DNA from: JACKAN01 sp964502735
Lineage (GTDB): Bacteria > Bdellovibrionota > Bdellovibrionia > Bdellovibrionales > UBA1609
DNA length: 12,590 nucleotides
Assembly: GCA_964502735.1 (NCBI GenBank)
Contig: CAZCYD010000067.1
Span: 1-12,590 of the forward strand
Direction of reading: 5' to 3'
Shown: piece by piece, positions 4,992 through 12,289 of the stretch
How positions within the stretch are numbered: the first letter of the stretch is position 1
How the letters are laid out: each line of letters begins with the position of its first letter
The notes under the pieces: model-generated
What the model saw: the letters and a program-made list of their open reading frames with translations, nothing else
Told to the model about the DNA's origin: nothing
The model's database searches: none
Made by a program: the position numbers and the translations under genes

Positions 4992-5777
4992 TCAGTAATC
5001 TATCCTTCTACGGATTTTCTCTAACATCAAAGTAATCTCTTGATTAACTTCGAGATTCAAGAATAATTCTCCTGCAATTTCCACAGAGCTTCTAAAGCTG
5101 GAGGTTACCTCTTTCGGATCGAGAGCTGGGCAAACTTTTCCATATTTCTCATAAATCTTCTTAGGAATATCTTTTTCAATACTCTTAGAAGGACTCTCCC
5201 AATGATCAAAAGCTAAGGCTTCTACCCTCATTAACCATAAAGTAAATTTTTGAATATATGAGAATGTCATATGTGCATGGGCCCACTCTTTTCTTCCAAT
5301 CAAATGTGATGTGTATACCAGAGAGTTCACTAAGGACTGTGCTAACCACTCAATTGATTCTTTAGAATTTCTTGTTGGTGAAATAACGGAAATAGAATCT
5401 AGTGTATTCTTCAATAATCCATCTTTATCGACCTGAATCATTTTATCTTTGAGTTCAAAAGAAACTAATCCCTCCCAGCTTTTGATAATTCCTATTTCTT
5501 TAATATCAAGAAAATGAAACTCGGCACGAATCAAGTCATCATAGATCGCAACTTTAGTACCAAACTCATTTTTAAAGAACAAATCGACTTTACCCAATTG
5601 AGCAACCCAATGTTTCTCATCAAAATTTTCTGTATCAGTTAAAAAAATATAGAACTCGATGTCGGAATATTTGTCTCCTTCACCTTTGATAAAAGAACCA
5701 TACATAAAAACTGAACGGATGTTAGGATCAAGCAAAGAAGATTCCTTCACCTGACTAATCATGGCCAACTGTCTCAT
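4992..5777 (-). CDS. lnu: Lincosamide nucleotidyltransferase-like protein (Lnu(B)/Lnu(F) type)
   Basis: Lnu enzymes attach a nucleoside monophosphate to the hydroxyl of lincomycin or clindamycin. The 261-residue product starts with a Pol-beta-type nucleotidyltransferase domain: MYGSFIKGEGDKYSDIEFYI (25-44), giving the GS motif at 27-28 and metal ligands D39 and E41, then NEFGTKVAIYDDLIRAEFHFL (70-90) with a possible third acidic residue E86. From memory these blocks are close to Lnu(B)/Lnu(F), and the helical C-terminal half has the matching length. An upstream ATG (5807) is in frame, but GGAGG at 5782-5786, 4 nt before the ATG at 5777, decides the start. No clear promoter was found. It is AT-rich, like the acetyltransferase gene and unlike mph. 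Specific drug specificity is unproven. Confidence 0.85.
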   Translation of the reverse strand: MRQLAMISQVKESSLLDPNIRSVFMYGSFIKGEGDKYSDIEFYIFLTDTENFDEKHWVAQLGKVDLFFKNEFGTKVAIYDDLIRAEFHFLDIKEIGIIKSWEGLVSFELKDKMIQVDKDGLLKNTLDSISVISPTRNSKESIEWLAQSLVNSLVYTSHLIGRKEWAHAHMTFSYIQKFTLWLMRVEALAFDHWESPSKSIEKDIPKKIYEKYGKVCPALDPKEVTSSFRSSVEIAGELFLNLEVNQEITLMLEKIRRRIDY

Positions 5778-6107
5778 AAGACCTCCAAAATTGTAGTTAT
5801 TAATCAATAGACAAAATTTATGATTACTTATTAGTTACTGCACACATTCTAGGAGTCCCCTTTCAAGTGGTTTATTTCAAGGATAGAAATTCATTATATG
5901 CTTAACCCTAAATATAATCCAACCGCTGGGATTTCAGCAACTTAAGCAGCTGAATCTTATGTGTTTTTTTTGAACTTGCTTGGATTTCAGTATTTGGTAG
6001 AATATAAAAACTGGTGGAGGGTTTAATAAACCCCGCGACAGGTTCTCTCCACCAGAAACCTTCCCTAAATTCTTAGGATGTTTTCTGGCCCAAATATCAT
6101 AAGCAAC
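5778..6107. other. Intergenic region between lnu-like gene and HTH gene
   Basis: No gene is seen. It must hold the promoter of the lnu-like gene at its left end and holds the HTH gene's terminator at 6002-6055. GGATTTCAG occurs twice (about 5929 and 5982). Confidence 0.5.
6002..6055 (-). terminator. Terminator downstream of HTH gene, with tRNA-3'-end-like sequence
   Basis: On the minus strand the arms CTGGTGGAG/CTCCACCAG (6047-6055 with 6011-6019) enclose a second stem GGGTTT/AAACCC (6019-6033). TTTTTATATT follows. It lies about 50 nt past the HTH stop. On the plus strand it contains GGTTCTCTCCACCA, close to GGTTGTCTCCACCA inside repeats A and B. Confidence 0.7.
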
Positions 6108-6338
6108 CTAAGAAATTAAATCTCTGAATCCCTTCATCTCTTTCACTTGATATTCCTCTGCCCCACCGTCGCGAATCCAATCATCGACTTCACTGGCCTT
6201 AAATTTCCAGAGGCGACCAACTCTATGAGCTGGTATTTTCTTCTTTTCAAGCCATCTATAGATAGTCTCTTTGGAAACTCCCAAATGACTTGCAATCTGT
6301 TCTACAGAAAGCCACTTCTCGGTTTCGTTATTATTCAC
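6108..6338 (-). CDS. Excisionase-family helix-turn-helix DNA-binding protein
   Basis: A 76-residue protein made almost entirely of one MerR/excisionase-type domain: WLSVEQIASHLGVSKETIYRWLEKKKIP (9-36) is the helix-turn-helix, and AHRVGRLWKFKASEVDDWI (37-55) is the wing and closing helix. Proteins like this serve as excisionases of integrated elements or as small regulators next to defence and mobile genes. No integrase is in the window. It starts with GTG; AAGGAG lies 6 nt upstream, which decides this start. A promoter-like TTGTCT (6396-6401)-17 bp-TCTAAT (6373-6378) lies ahead of it. It separates the resistance array from the signalling operon and could mark the edge of an island. The fold is sure; the role is not. 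Confidence 0.85.
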   Translation of the reverse strand: MNNNETEKWLSVEQIASHLGVSKETIYRWLEKKKIPAHRVGRLWKFKASEVDDWIRDGGAEEYQVKEMKGFRDLIS

Positions 6339-6372
6339 CGAAACTCCTTCAACTATTTGAATTATTTATAAT

Positions 6373-6401
6373 ATTAGACCATCCAAGATAACTTAAGACA
6401 A
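6373..6401 (-). promoter_or_regulatory. Candidate promoter of the HTH gene
   Basis: On the minus strand TTGTCT (6396-6401) and TCTAAT (6373-6378) are 17 bp apart, giving a leader of about 30 nt before the GTG at 6338. It is moderate in quality; nearby AT-rich sequence offers alternatives. Confidence 0.45.
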
Positions 6402-6576
6402 GCTAATACTATTAAAGATAGCCCGAAAAACTACATTTTATTTACCTCACTAGCAATATTTCCGAGCAGAACAATACATTTTGGATGCCAAGACCCACTT
6501 CAGTTAAGAAATCTTTATTTTGCTCTTAGAAATAGGAAATTAAGGGCAATTTTGAATTAAAGCTGACGGTGAAAAT

Positions 6577-6625
6577 AGTAGCGGAAATAGTAGCGCTACT
6601 ATTTCAGTAGCAAGGGATTGCTACT
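6577..6625 (+). promoter_or_regulatory. Cluster of AGTAGC half-sites, likely activator enhancer
   Basis: Five half-sites lie within 49 bp: AGTAGC at 6577, 6589 and 6606, and GCTACT at 6595 and 6620. The central pair forms a perfect 22-bp palindrome (6584-6605, arm GAAATAGTAGC). The right pair forms AGTAGC-8 bp-GCTACT. They lie about 160-210 bp upstream of a sigma-54-type promoter, the usual position for enhancer sites of NtrC-type activators. The response regulator encoded in the downstream operon is the natural candidate to bind here (inference). Confidence 0.65.
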
Positions 6626-6782
6626 CTTCTTGTTACCAGTTCAAGTCTCAAGTGGTGCATTTTGGATTCAATATCGAAACAAAAAGACAATCGCATCTCT
6701 AGATTCAAGTAATTATTACAGAGTGGTTTTGCCAAACTTCATTAAAAAGAGTTTATACGGCAGTTGGCGGCATTGAAGCAGT

Positions 6783-6798
6783 TGGCCCGATATTTGCC
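6783..6798 (+). promoter_or_regulatory. Sigma-54 (-24/-12) promoter of the signalling operon
   Basis: TGGCCCGATATTTGCC fits the consensus TGGCACNNNNNTTGCW with the correct GG-to-GC spacing. It differs at one core base (C for A) and at the final W. It predicts a start near 6809 and a leader of about 36 nt to the ATG at 6845. A weaker candidate, TGGCGG...AAGCA, begins at 6765. Confidence 0.7.
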
Positions 6799-6844
6799 AA
6801 TGCTTAATTCAAACACATGGGGTGTTTGCTTTTTTGGGGTGCGG

Positions 6845-8416
6845 ATGAAATTCGTTTTTGGTTTAACTATCATAGCAATTTTGGGAATGGGAATCGCGAA
6901 AGTAAAAGATTCACAGTCCAAAAATTTTATCGAGCAGATTGAACAACCTATTTATGTTAAGGCTATTTACTCGATGCCAGTTTCTTATGATCCAATCAAA
7001 ATGAATGATGGAGCATCTTTAATTTTTTCCGAGTTAGTTTATGAAGGGCTGCTGCGATTTACAGATGACTATGGAGTACAAGCTGGACTTGCAAATTCTT
7101 GGTCAACAAGCAAAGACGGTCTCAAGATCACTTTCAAGCTTGATCCCAATGCCAGATTTCATAACGGCGATACTGTAACTGCAAATGATGTAAAAGTATC
7201 TCTGTCACGCAATGTGAGCAAAGAAAGCGTTGTTTACAAATTCTATGATGTTATTAAGGGCGCAAAAAACTATCATCAAAACCAATCTCCATCAGTAGAT
7301 GGGTTAAAAGTTATTGACGACAGTACAATTGAAATTCACCTCGAAAAACCTTTTCCACCAATTCTTTATGTTCTAGCTGGTGGAACTGCTAAAATTCTTC
7401 CAGCAAAAAGTTTAAAGAATAAAGATTTTTTCAAAAAACCAATAGGCTCTGGGCCTTTTAAGATAATTGGAATTGAAGATAACTCAATCCATCTCGCTCG
7501 ACACTCACAATATCATGGAGAGATGCCAAAGATTTCAGAAATGCAGTTAGTATCCATTGATCAGTCAAAGGCAATGGATCAAGCAATGGTTGGTGAAATC
7601 CATGATCTTTCAAGCTGGCCAATGAGTGGAAGCGAAGATGTATTTAAAATCGGACAAGATATAAATTCAGTCGTTGCTGACACTTGGATTATTGGCCTTA
7701 ACACAAGGATAAAACCTTTTAATGATCTCGAAGTTAGAAAGCTATTTGAGAAAAGCATTAATAAAGATAAATTCAGAAAAATATTTTATCCAGATGCAAA
7801 GCCAGCTTTTGGCTATATTCCACCTTCATTTCCGGGCCACAAGAAAAGTAGCACTACAAAGGAAACTGGATTAACCATTCCCCCTAAAGATCAAATCACC
7901 ATTTCAATTCCTGCCGAGTTGGCTAGATCAAATGAAATGGCGAAATTCTTTGAGGAGGAGCTTGCTTCAAAGGGTTGGAACATTAAAGTCAATGCTATCA
8001 ATTGGGATAAAATGATGTCGGATTACTCCCAAAAGAAGCTTCAGGCATTTCTCGTTTCAATGATTGTTGATTATCCAGATTCAGAATTTTTACTTAATAA
8101 TTTTGAATCCACAAATCCAGATAATTTCAGTGGACTCAAAAACGATCTAATAGACAGCTTGATCATTAAAAGCAGAGAAACAAAAGATCGTATTGAAAGA
8201 CAAATGATTCAAAAAAGACTCGCTGATCTCGTTGATGAACAAACTCTTTCTGTAAATTTATTTCATTCTCGTGCCCATTACTGGATTCATCGCTGCGTAG
8301 ATGGCTTTAAGCCAAATCTTCTTGCTGTCGCATATACCGACTACAGAAAGGTATCTTTTAATTCAGATTGTTTAAAAGGAGGCTCCAAGTGGATAGCAAA
8401 AACCGCCAAGAGATAA
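6845..8416 (+). CDS. Family 5 extracellular solute-binding protein (oligopeptide/dipeptide-binding type), membrane-anchored
   Basis: A 523-residue periplasmic binding protein of the DppA/OppA class, which normally captures peptides or other small ligands for ABC uptake. The N-terminus (MKFVFGLTIIAILGMGIA) is a hydrophobic export helix with no lipobox Cys and no good cleavage site, so it may stay anchored in the inner membrane. The family pattern follows: SMPVSYDPIKMNDGASLIFSEL, then YEGLLRF, LANSWSTSKDGLKITFKL, A-FHNGDTVTANDVKVSL and PIGSGPFKI, with the C-terminal half matching the same fold. The longer frame from 6764 is rejected because it would cover the -24/-12 promoter. No permease or ATPase genes follow. 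The next genes are a sensor kinase and its regulator, so it probably presents a ligand to the kinase. The stop overlaps the kinase start by 28 nt. Confidence 0.85.
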   Translation: MKFVFGLTIIAILGMGIAKVKDSQSKNFIEQIEQPIYVKAIYSMPVSYDPIKMNDGASLIFSELVYEGLLRFTDDYGVQAGLANSWSTSKDGLKITFKLDPNARFHNGDTVTANDVKVSLSRNVSKESVVYKFYDVIKGAKNYHQNQSPSVDGLKVIDDSTIEIHLEKPFPPILYVLAGGTAKILPAKSLKNKDFFKKPIGSGPFKIIGIEDNSIHLARHSQYHGEMPKISEMQLVSIDQSKAMDQAMVGEIHDLSSWPMSGSEDVFKIGQDINSVVADTWIIGLNTRIKPFNDLEVRKLFEKSINKDKFRKIFYPDAKPAFGYIPPSFPGHKKSSTTKETGLTIPPKDQITISIPAELARSNEMAKFFEEELASKGWNIKVNAINWDKMMSDYSQKKLQAFLVSMIVDYPDSEFLLNNFESTNPDNFSGLKNDLIDSLIIKSRETKDRIERQMIQKRLADLVDEQTLSVNLFHSRAHYWIHRCVDGFKPNLLAVAYTDYRKVSFNSDCLKGGSKWIAKTAKR

Positions 8417-9789
8417 TCTCCTTTAAAAAACACATTGAGCAAAAAATGATGCCTTATCAAATCGCTTTGCCGATTATAATTGCAGCCTTTAGTGCGGTTA
8501 TCACAGCGTCTATTATATTTATCCAGTATGCAGACTCAGATAAGAGCTTTATAGAATCTATTGCTCCACATATTTCAACATTATTAGAAACTCAAGATGG
8601 CCCCGAAATACAGCGCTTTCTAAAAGCAGTATCAAGCAAGCATGGTTCTGCAATTGAGGTTGCATCAAAAAACAATGAAATCCTAGGTTCATCACTTGAA
8701 TCAGCTCGTATTGGAACTGAATTTAAAATGCATTCTAAAAATATTAATTTTCTCGATTTAAAATTAAATGATGGAAAATTAATCAGTATGGTAGATGTTG
8801 TTCGTGCAAATGGCCCAGAATCAACTGGTGCAAAGCTAATTGCATATTTAAACTTAAATTCTATTCTGTATGTGGCCATTGGCATTTCTATCGCGGTTTT
8901 TATCTTCTCCTTTCTGGCATTAAACTGGCTCATATCAAAAGTAATCTCTATTTCAAAAGAGAGCCTTTTACCTCTAAACGATCTTGAGAAATCTATAAGA
9001 GAGATGAAGTCGCACTTTGAAGACAGTGTTTTTGAAAACTCAAACATAAAAGAAATTGAGAATATTAGATTTGCCTTCATTGAAACATTTGAAGGACTTA
9101 ATGCTGCAAATGAAGAACTAGCAAAAAGCAAGGCGAAGGAATTGGCGACAACTGCTTATAAAAACTTGATCCATGATCTTCATGTTCCAGTGACGGCGCT
9201 TCGTAATCATATAAAAATATTTAATCATGAACGTGCAACAACTGATGATAAAGAGAAGGCCTTAACAAGAATAGTGGAACTTGCAGAACAGGTTCTAAAG
9301 CAAGTTAAAGCAGCAAGGTCAAATCTAGCGCTTGATGTAACATTAAAAGAAAATGATCTTATTGATTCAGTGGTTAAGGCTGCAAACGACGCTCAAATCT
9401 CTCTTTTTGATAAACCAAACATACAAGTAAAAACAAATATCAAGCAGCAAAACATTTTTATTCCACATGATCCAGTAATGCTTGGACGAGCTGTTAGTAA
9501 CCTTGTCTCTAATGCTATTGAGTCCGCTCAAAATGAAGTCGTCATTGACGTAATAAGCTTTGAAAAAACTGTCAGCATTAAAGTTAGTGATGACGGGAGT
9601 GGACTTAAACAAGAAGATGCCTCCTTGCATCTTCAAGGAAGAGGTAAATCAACCAAGTCAGATAGAATGGGCATTGGTCTATCAAGCGCAAATCATATAA
9701 TTCGCTCCCATGGTGGAAAGATCATTTATCAGCAGTCACAAATGGGTGGAGCGTGTTTTGAAATTCAATTACAAGGAGCTTCGGTATGA
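8389..9789 (+). CDS. Sensor histidine kinase, two transmembrane helices
   Basis: A 466-residue inner-membrane kinase. From the GTG start: a short cytosolic arm, TM1 at about 23-47, a periplasmic domain of about 110 residues (48-157), TM2 at about 158-181, a linker/coiled coil to about 250, a phospho-acceptor helix with HDLHVPVTALR (His262), an N box with SNLVSNAIES (about 370-379), G1 DDGSGL (401-406) and G2 GIGLSS (428-433). All catalytic boxes are present. GTG at 8389 is chosen over TTG at 8368 because AGGAGG lies 6 nt before it. The small periplasmic domain has no cytosolic input domain beside it, so sensing is likely periplasmic, possibly through the binding protein encoded just upstream. 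The gene ends in ATGA with the regulator gene. Confidence 0.92.
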   Translation: MDSKNRQEIISFKKHIEQKMMPYQIALPIIIAAFSAVITASIIFIQYADSDKSFIESIAPHISTLLETQDGPEIQRFLKAVSSKHGSAIEVASKNNEILGSSLESARIGTEFKMHSKNINFLDLKLNDGKLISMVDVVRANGPESTGAKLIAYLNLNSILYVAIGISIAVFIFSFLALNWLISKVISISKESLLPLNDLEKSIREMKSHFEDSVFENSNIKEIENIRFAFIETFEGLNAANEELAKSKAKELATTAYKNLIHDLHVPVTALRNHIKIFNHERATTDDKEKALTRIVELAEQVLKQVKAARSNLALDVTLKENDLIDSVVKAANDAQISLFDKPNIQVKTNIKQQNIFIPHDPVMLGRAVSNLVSNAIESAQNEVVIDVISFEKTVSIKVSDDGSGLKQEDASLHLQGRGKSTKSDRMGIGLSSANHIIRSHGGKIIYQQSQMGGACFEIQLQGASV

Positions 9790-11141
9790 ATAAGCCGACA
9801 ATACTACTGGCCGATGATGATAGAGATATTCTAGAAACAAATAAGTTTCTTTTATCTGATGAGTTTGATGTTGAAATTGCATCAACTGTTGAAGAGGCCA
9901 AATCGCTCATCAGAGTGAATAACTTCCTAGCGGCTATTATAGACTTAAATTTTGAAGGCCAAGCTTTAGATGGAATCTCACTCATTGATTTCCTACAAGA
10001 TGAAAAGCCTTTGACCTCTATTATTGTGTTGAGTAGCGATCAGAACACAAAAAGAGTTGTTGAAGCAACGAGAAGGCATTTAGTTGACTTCATTACTAAA
10101 GATGAAGATTCAGAATCATCTATCAGACAGGCCCTTGCCAACATTCTAGCAAGAAAATCTGCAATCAATAAAAATTCAAGCTTTGAATTTAAAACTCAGT
10201 CACCACTAATGAAGAACTTACTTTTAAAAGTTGATCAGGTCTTAATGGCAAACAGCACAGCTCCAATACTCATTCTCGGGGAGTCTGGCACTGGTAAGGA
10301 ATTCTTAGCAAAATATATCGGTTCAAAGCTTGGTCAAAAGCTCATTGCCGCTAATATGGCCAGCATTCCAAGAGAAACCGCAGAGAGTGAATTATTTGGA
10401 CATAGAAAAGGATCATTCACAGGGGCAATTGCAGACAAGGCAGGATTACTTGAACAGGCACACAATGGTGTTTTCTTCTTGGATGAAATTGGTGATTGTA
10501 GCGCCGCCATTCAGGCTAAACTTCTTAGAGTCATACAAGAAAAAGAGGTATTGCCTGTTGGTGGATTAAGTCCAAAGAAAATCAACTTAAGATTTATAGC
10601 AGCTACTCATCGAGATTTAGAAAAAATGATTTCAGAAGAACATTTCAGACTCGATCTTTATCAACGGCTAAATGCATTTACTTTTAGGATTCCAGCATTG
10701 AGAGATCGTCCAGAAGACATCGAGTTCTATTCTAGAATGTTCATTAATGACTTAAGTGGTGGAGAATACTTTAGAATCGAAGAATCTGGTCTTGAAGTTT
10801 TAAAAGGTCATAAATGGGATGGAAACGTCAGAGAGCTATCCAATGTTATTCAGCGAATTGTTGTATTCTCCAAGAGAAAATGTCTTGATCATAAGTCAGC
10901 GATTGAAGCACTAAATGCAAAAGACATAAAAGCCGCCCCTATGAATGAAACGAAGGATTATGGCCCTGAACAAATCATTGATGCTCTTCAAAGGGCCAAG
11001 TGGAATAGAACCTTAGCAGCGTCTCTTTTAGAAATGCATAAAACAACTCTTCATAGGTATATCAACAGATATAAGCTAAGAGATATTATTGAATCTCGTG
11101 ATGCTGGTAGACCATCGGCTGTTTTTGCAGAGGGAATATAA
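9786..11141 (+). CDS. NtrC-family sigma-54-dependent response regulator
   Basis: A 451-residue activator with three domains. The receiver (1-120) has the acidic pocket D10-D12, phospho-acceptor D53, Ser83/84 and K105. The AAA+ domain (about 135-370) has Walker A GESGTGKE (165-172), sigma-54 contact loop GSFTGA (209-214, canonical GAFTGA with one Ala to Ser change), Walker B GVFFLDEIGD (228-237) and the FRLDLYQRLNAFTFRIPALRDRPEDI block (287-312). The Fis-type helix-turn-helix lies at about 397-430. It should receive phosphate from the kinase encoded just upstream, hexamerise and open sigma-54 promoters, very likely including the one at 6783. Translation is coupled to the kinase by an ATGA overlap with AAGGAG 7 nt upstream. 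The start of the hydrolase gene follows its stop with no gap. Confidence 0.95.
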   Translation: MNKPTILLADDDRDILETNKFLLSDEFDVEIASTVEEAKSLIRVNNFLAAIIDLNFEGQALDGISLIDFLQDEKPLTSIIVLSSDQNTKRVVEATRRHLVDFITKDEDSESSIRQALANILARKSAINKNSSFEFKTQSPLMKNLLLKVDQVLMANSTAPILILGESGTGKEFLAKYIGSKLGQKLIAANMASIPRETAESELFGHRKGSFTGAIADKAGLLEQAHNGVFFLDEIGDCSAAIQAKLLRVIQEKEVLPVGGLSPKKINLRFIAATHRDLEKMISEEHFRLDLYQRLNAFTFRIPALRDRPEDIEFYSRMFINDLSGGEYFRIEESGLEVLKGHKWDGNVRELSNVIQRIVVFSKRKCLDHKSAIEALNAKDIKAAPMNETKDYGPEQIIDALQRAKWNRTLAASLLEMHKTTLHRYINRYKLRDIIESRDAGRPSAVFAEGI

Positions 11142-11936
11142 ATGGCAACAATTAAACTTATAAAACAATCAAACAGTACAAAGAATATTGTATTTGTGCC
11201 CGGTGGGCCGGGGCTTGGGCCTATATCGTTTCTACCAGTTACTGAATTTATAAATAATGTGAACATTTATCACTACTATCCAAGTGGTACTGACGAACAA
11301 GAAAATGGCGATCAAGATTTTACCTATGCTACTCAATTAAAAGAATTAAAGACTGAAATCGAAAAAATTGAGAATCCAATTATTATTGGTCATTCATTTG
11401 GTGGAATAATTGCCACGGATTTAGTCATTCAATCGCCAAGTATGGTTCATTCATTGATTTGTATCGCTGCTCCGTTCTCTTCAAAAGTTTTTGAAGCAGC
11501 GAGTGATATTTTTAGTAAATTTCCAAACCAAGAAAGCAATCTTGTGAATGATAGATTCAAAAATGATCCGACAAATGAAAACTATAAAGACTGGTTTTCT
11601 TTTTATGGAGACCTATATTTTACAACGGCGAATGTGGATTCTGGAAAGAAAATGATTCTAAAGGATTCAGCCTGTGCAAAATCTTACCTTGCAGCACGAA
11701 GTGAATCAGCAACTAAAGAATCGCTTTTGATCGAGATTGCAAAGGTGCAGAAAAACAAATTATTTATTTTAGGGAGTGAGGATAAATTACTGCCATCTGC
11801 AAGTCTAATAAAAGATGCCGAAGCAGGAAATTTTAAAACAAATACAATTGAAGATGCTGGTCACTTTGTTCACTTCGACCAACCCCAAAAGGTGGCAGAT
11901 GTAATCAGTAAATTCATTAAAGAGATGGGAGAATAA
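11142..11936 (+). CDS. Alpha/beta hydrolase, proline-iminopeptidase-like
   Basis: A 264-residue cytosolic alpha/beta hydrolase without a signal peptide. The oxyanion segment is VPGGPGLG (19-26), the HGGPGxG-like motif typical of proline iminopeptidases. The nucleophile elbow GHSFGG (83-88) gives Ser85. Likely triad partners are Asp214 in GSEDKLLP and His241 in DAGHFVHF, so the enzyme looks complete. A cap domain fits residues 112-190. The ATG directly abuts the regulator's TAA, and AGAGGG upstream serves as ribosome site. In an operon with a peptide-type binding protein, a peptidase that processes or removes the sensed ligand is attractive. An esterase or lactonase cannot be excluded. Confidence 0.85.
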   Translation: MATIKLIKQSNSTKNIVFVPGGPGLGPISFLPVTEFINNVNIYHYYPSGTDEQENGDQDFTYATQLKELKTEIEKIENPIIIGHSFGGIIATDLVIQSPSMVHSLICIAAPFSSKVFEAASDIFSKFPNQESNLVNDRFKNDPTNENYKDWFSFYGDLYFTTANVDSGKKMILKDSACAKSYLAARSESATKESLLIEIAKVQKNKLFILGSEDKLLPSASLIKDAEAGNFKTNTIEDAGHFVHFDQPQKVADVISKFIKEMGE

Positions 11937-11938
11937 AG

Positions 11939-12289
11939 ATGAAAACGATGTTAAGAGTATTATCAATCTTTTTAGCCGTGGGAGCAATTTCACAAACAAT
12001 CTACAGCTATGCTCAAGACTCTGAGCCTCTATCAATCGAAATTGAAGAGGCTGCGATCATGAGACTAATTGAGATGAAGCAAAAAGTAGATACACAAGGT
12101 TTTACTTTTGAAGAAAGCCAAGAAGAAACGGCTTTTCCACAGATCAAAACTGAAGATCAATTTAAAGAGGCATTTGCTCGTCACGCTCTTCGCTATATTG
12201 AAGCGATAGGCGGTGAAGATGCTCTTATAAGAGTTATCAAAATGCCAGAGTTTACAAGTCTTAGAAGTCGTGGAGAACCGGGAATCTAA
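11939..12289 (+). CDS. Small exported protein of unknown function
   Basis: 116 residues with a clear Sec signal peptide: MKTMLRV, a hydrophobic core to about residue 18, and likely cleavage after YSYA (A25-Q26). The mature part of about 91 residues is acidic and helical, with no cysteines and no domain I recognise. It ends in a basic then Gly/Pro-rich tail (LRSRGEPGI). It starts 2 nt after the hydrolase stop behind GGGAG and overlaps the next ATG by one base, so it belongs to the operon. It could be a periplasmic accessory to the sensor or a secreted signal precursor; both are guesses. Confidence 0.75.
   Translation: MKTMLRVLSIFLAVGAISQTIYSYAQDSEPLSIEIEEAAIMRLIEMKQKVDTQGFTFEESQEETAFPQIKTEDQFKEAFARHALRYIEAIGGEDALIRVIKMPEFTSLRSRGEPGI

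Noticed and set aside
6011..6055. Truncated tRNA or tmRNA gene
   Set aside because: Only the last 13-14 bases look tRNA-like. No cloverleaf can be drawn, and the sequence is explained by a minus-strand terminator.
6764..6844. Upstream in-frame start of the binding protein
   Set aside because: It would put the -24/-12 promoter inside the gene and bury the export helix 27 residues in. The ATG at 6845 gives a normal export N-terminus.
8592..9131. 179-codon minus-strand ORF
   Set aside because: Antisense shadow of the histidine kinase, whose motifs are complete on the plus strand.
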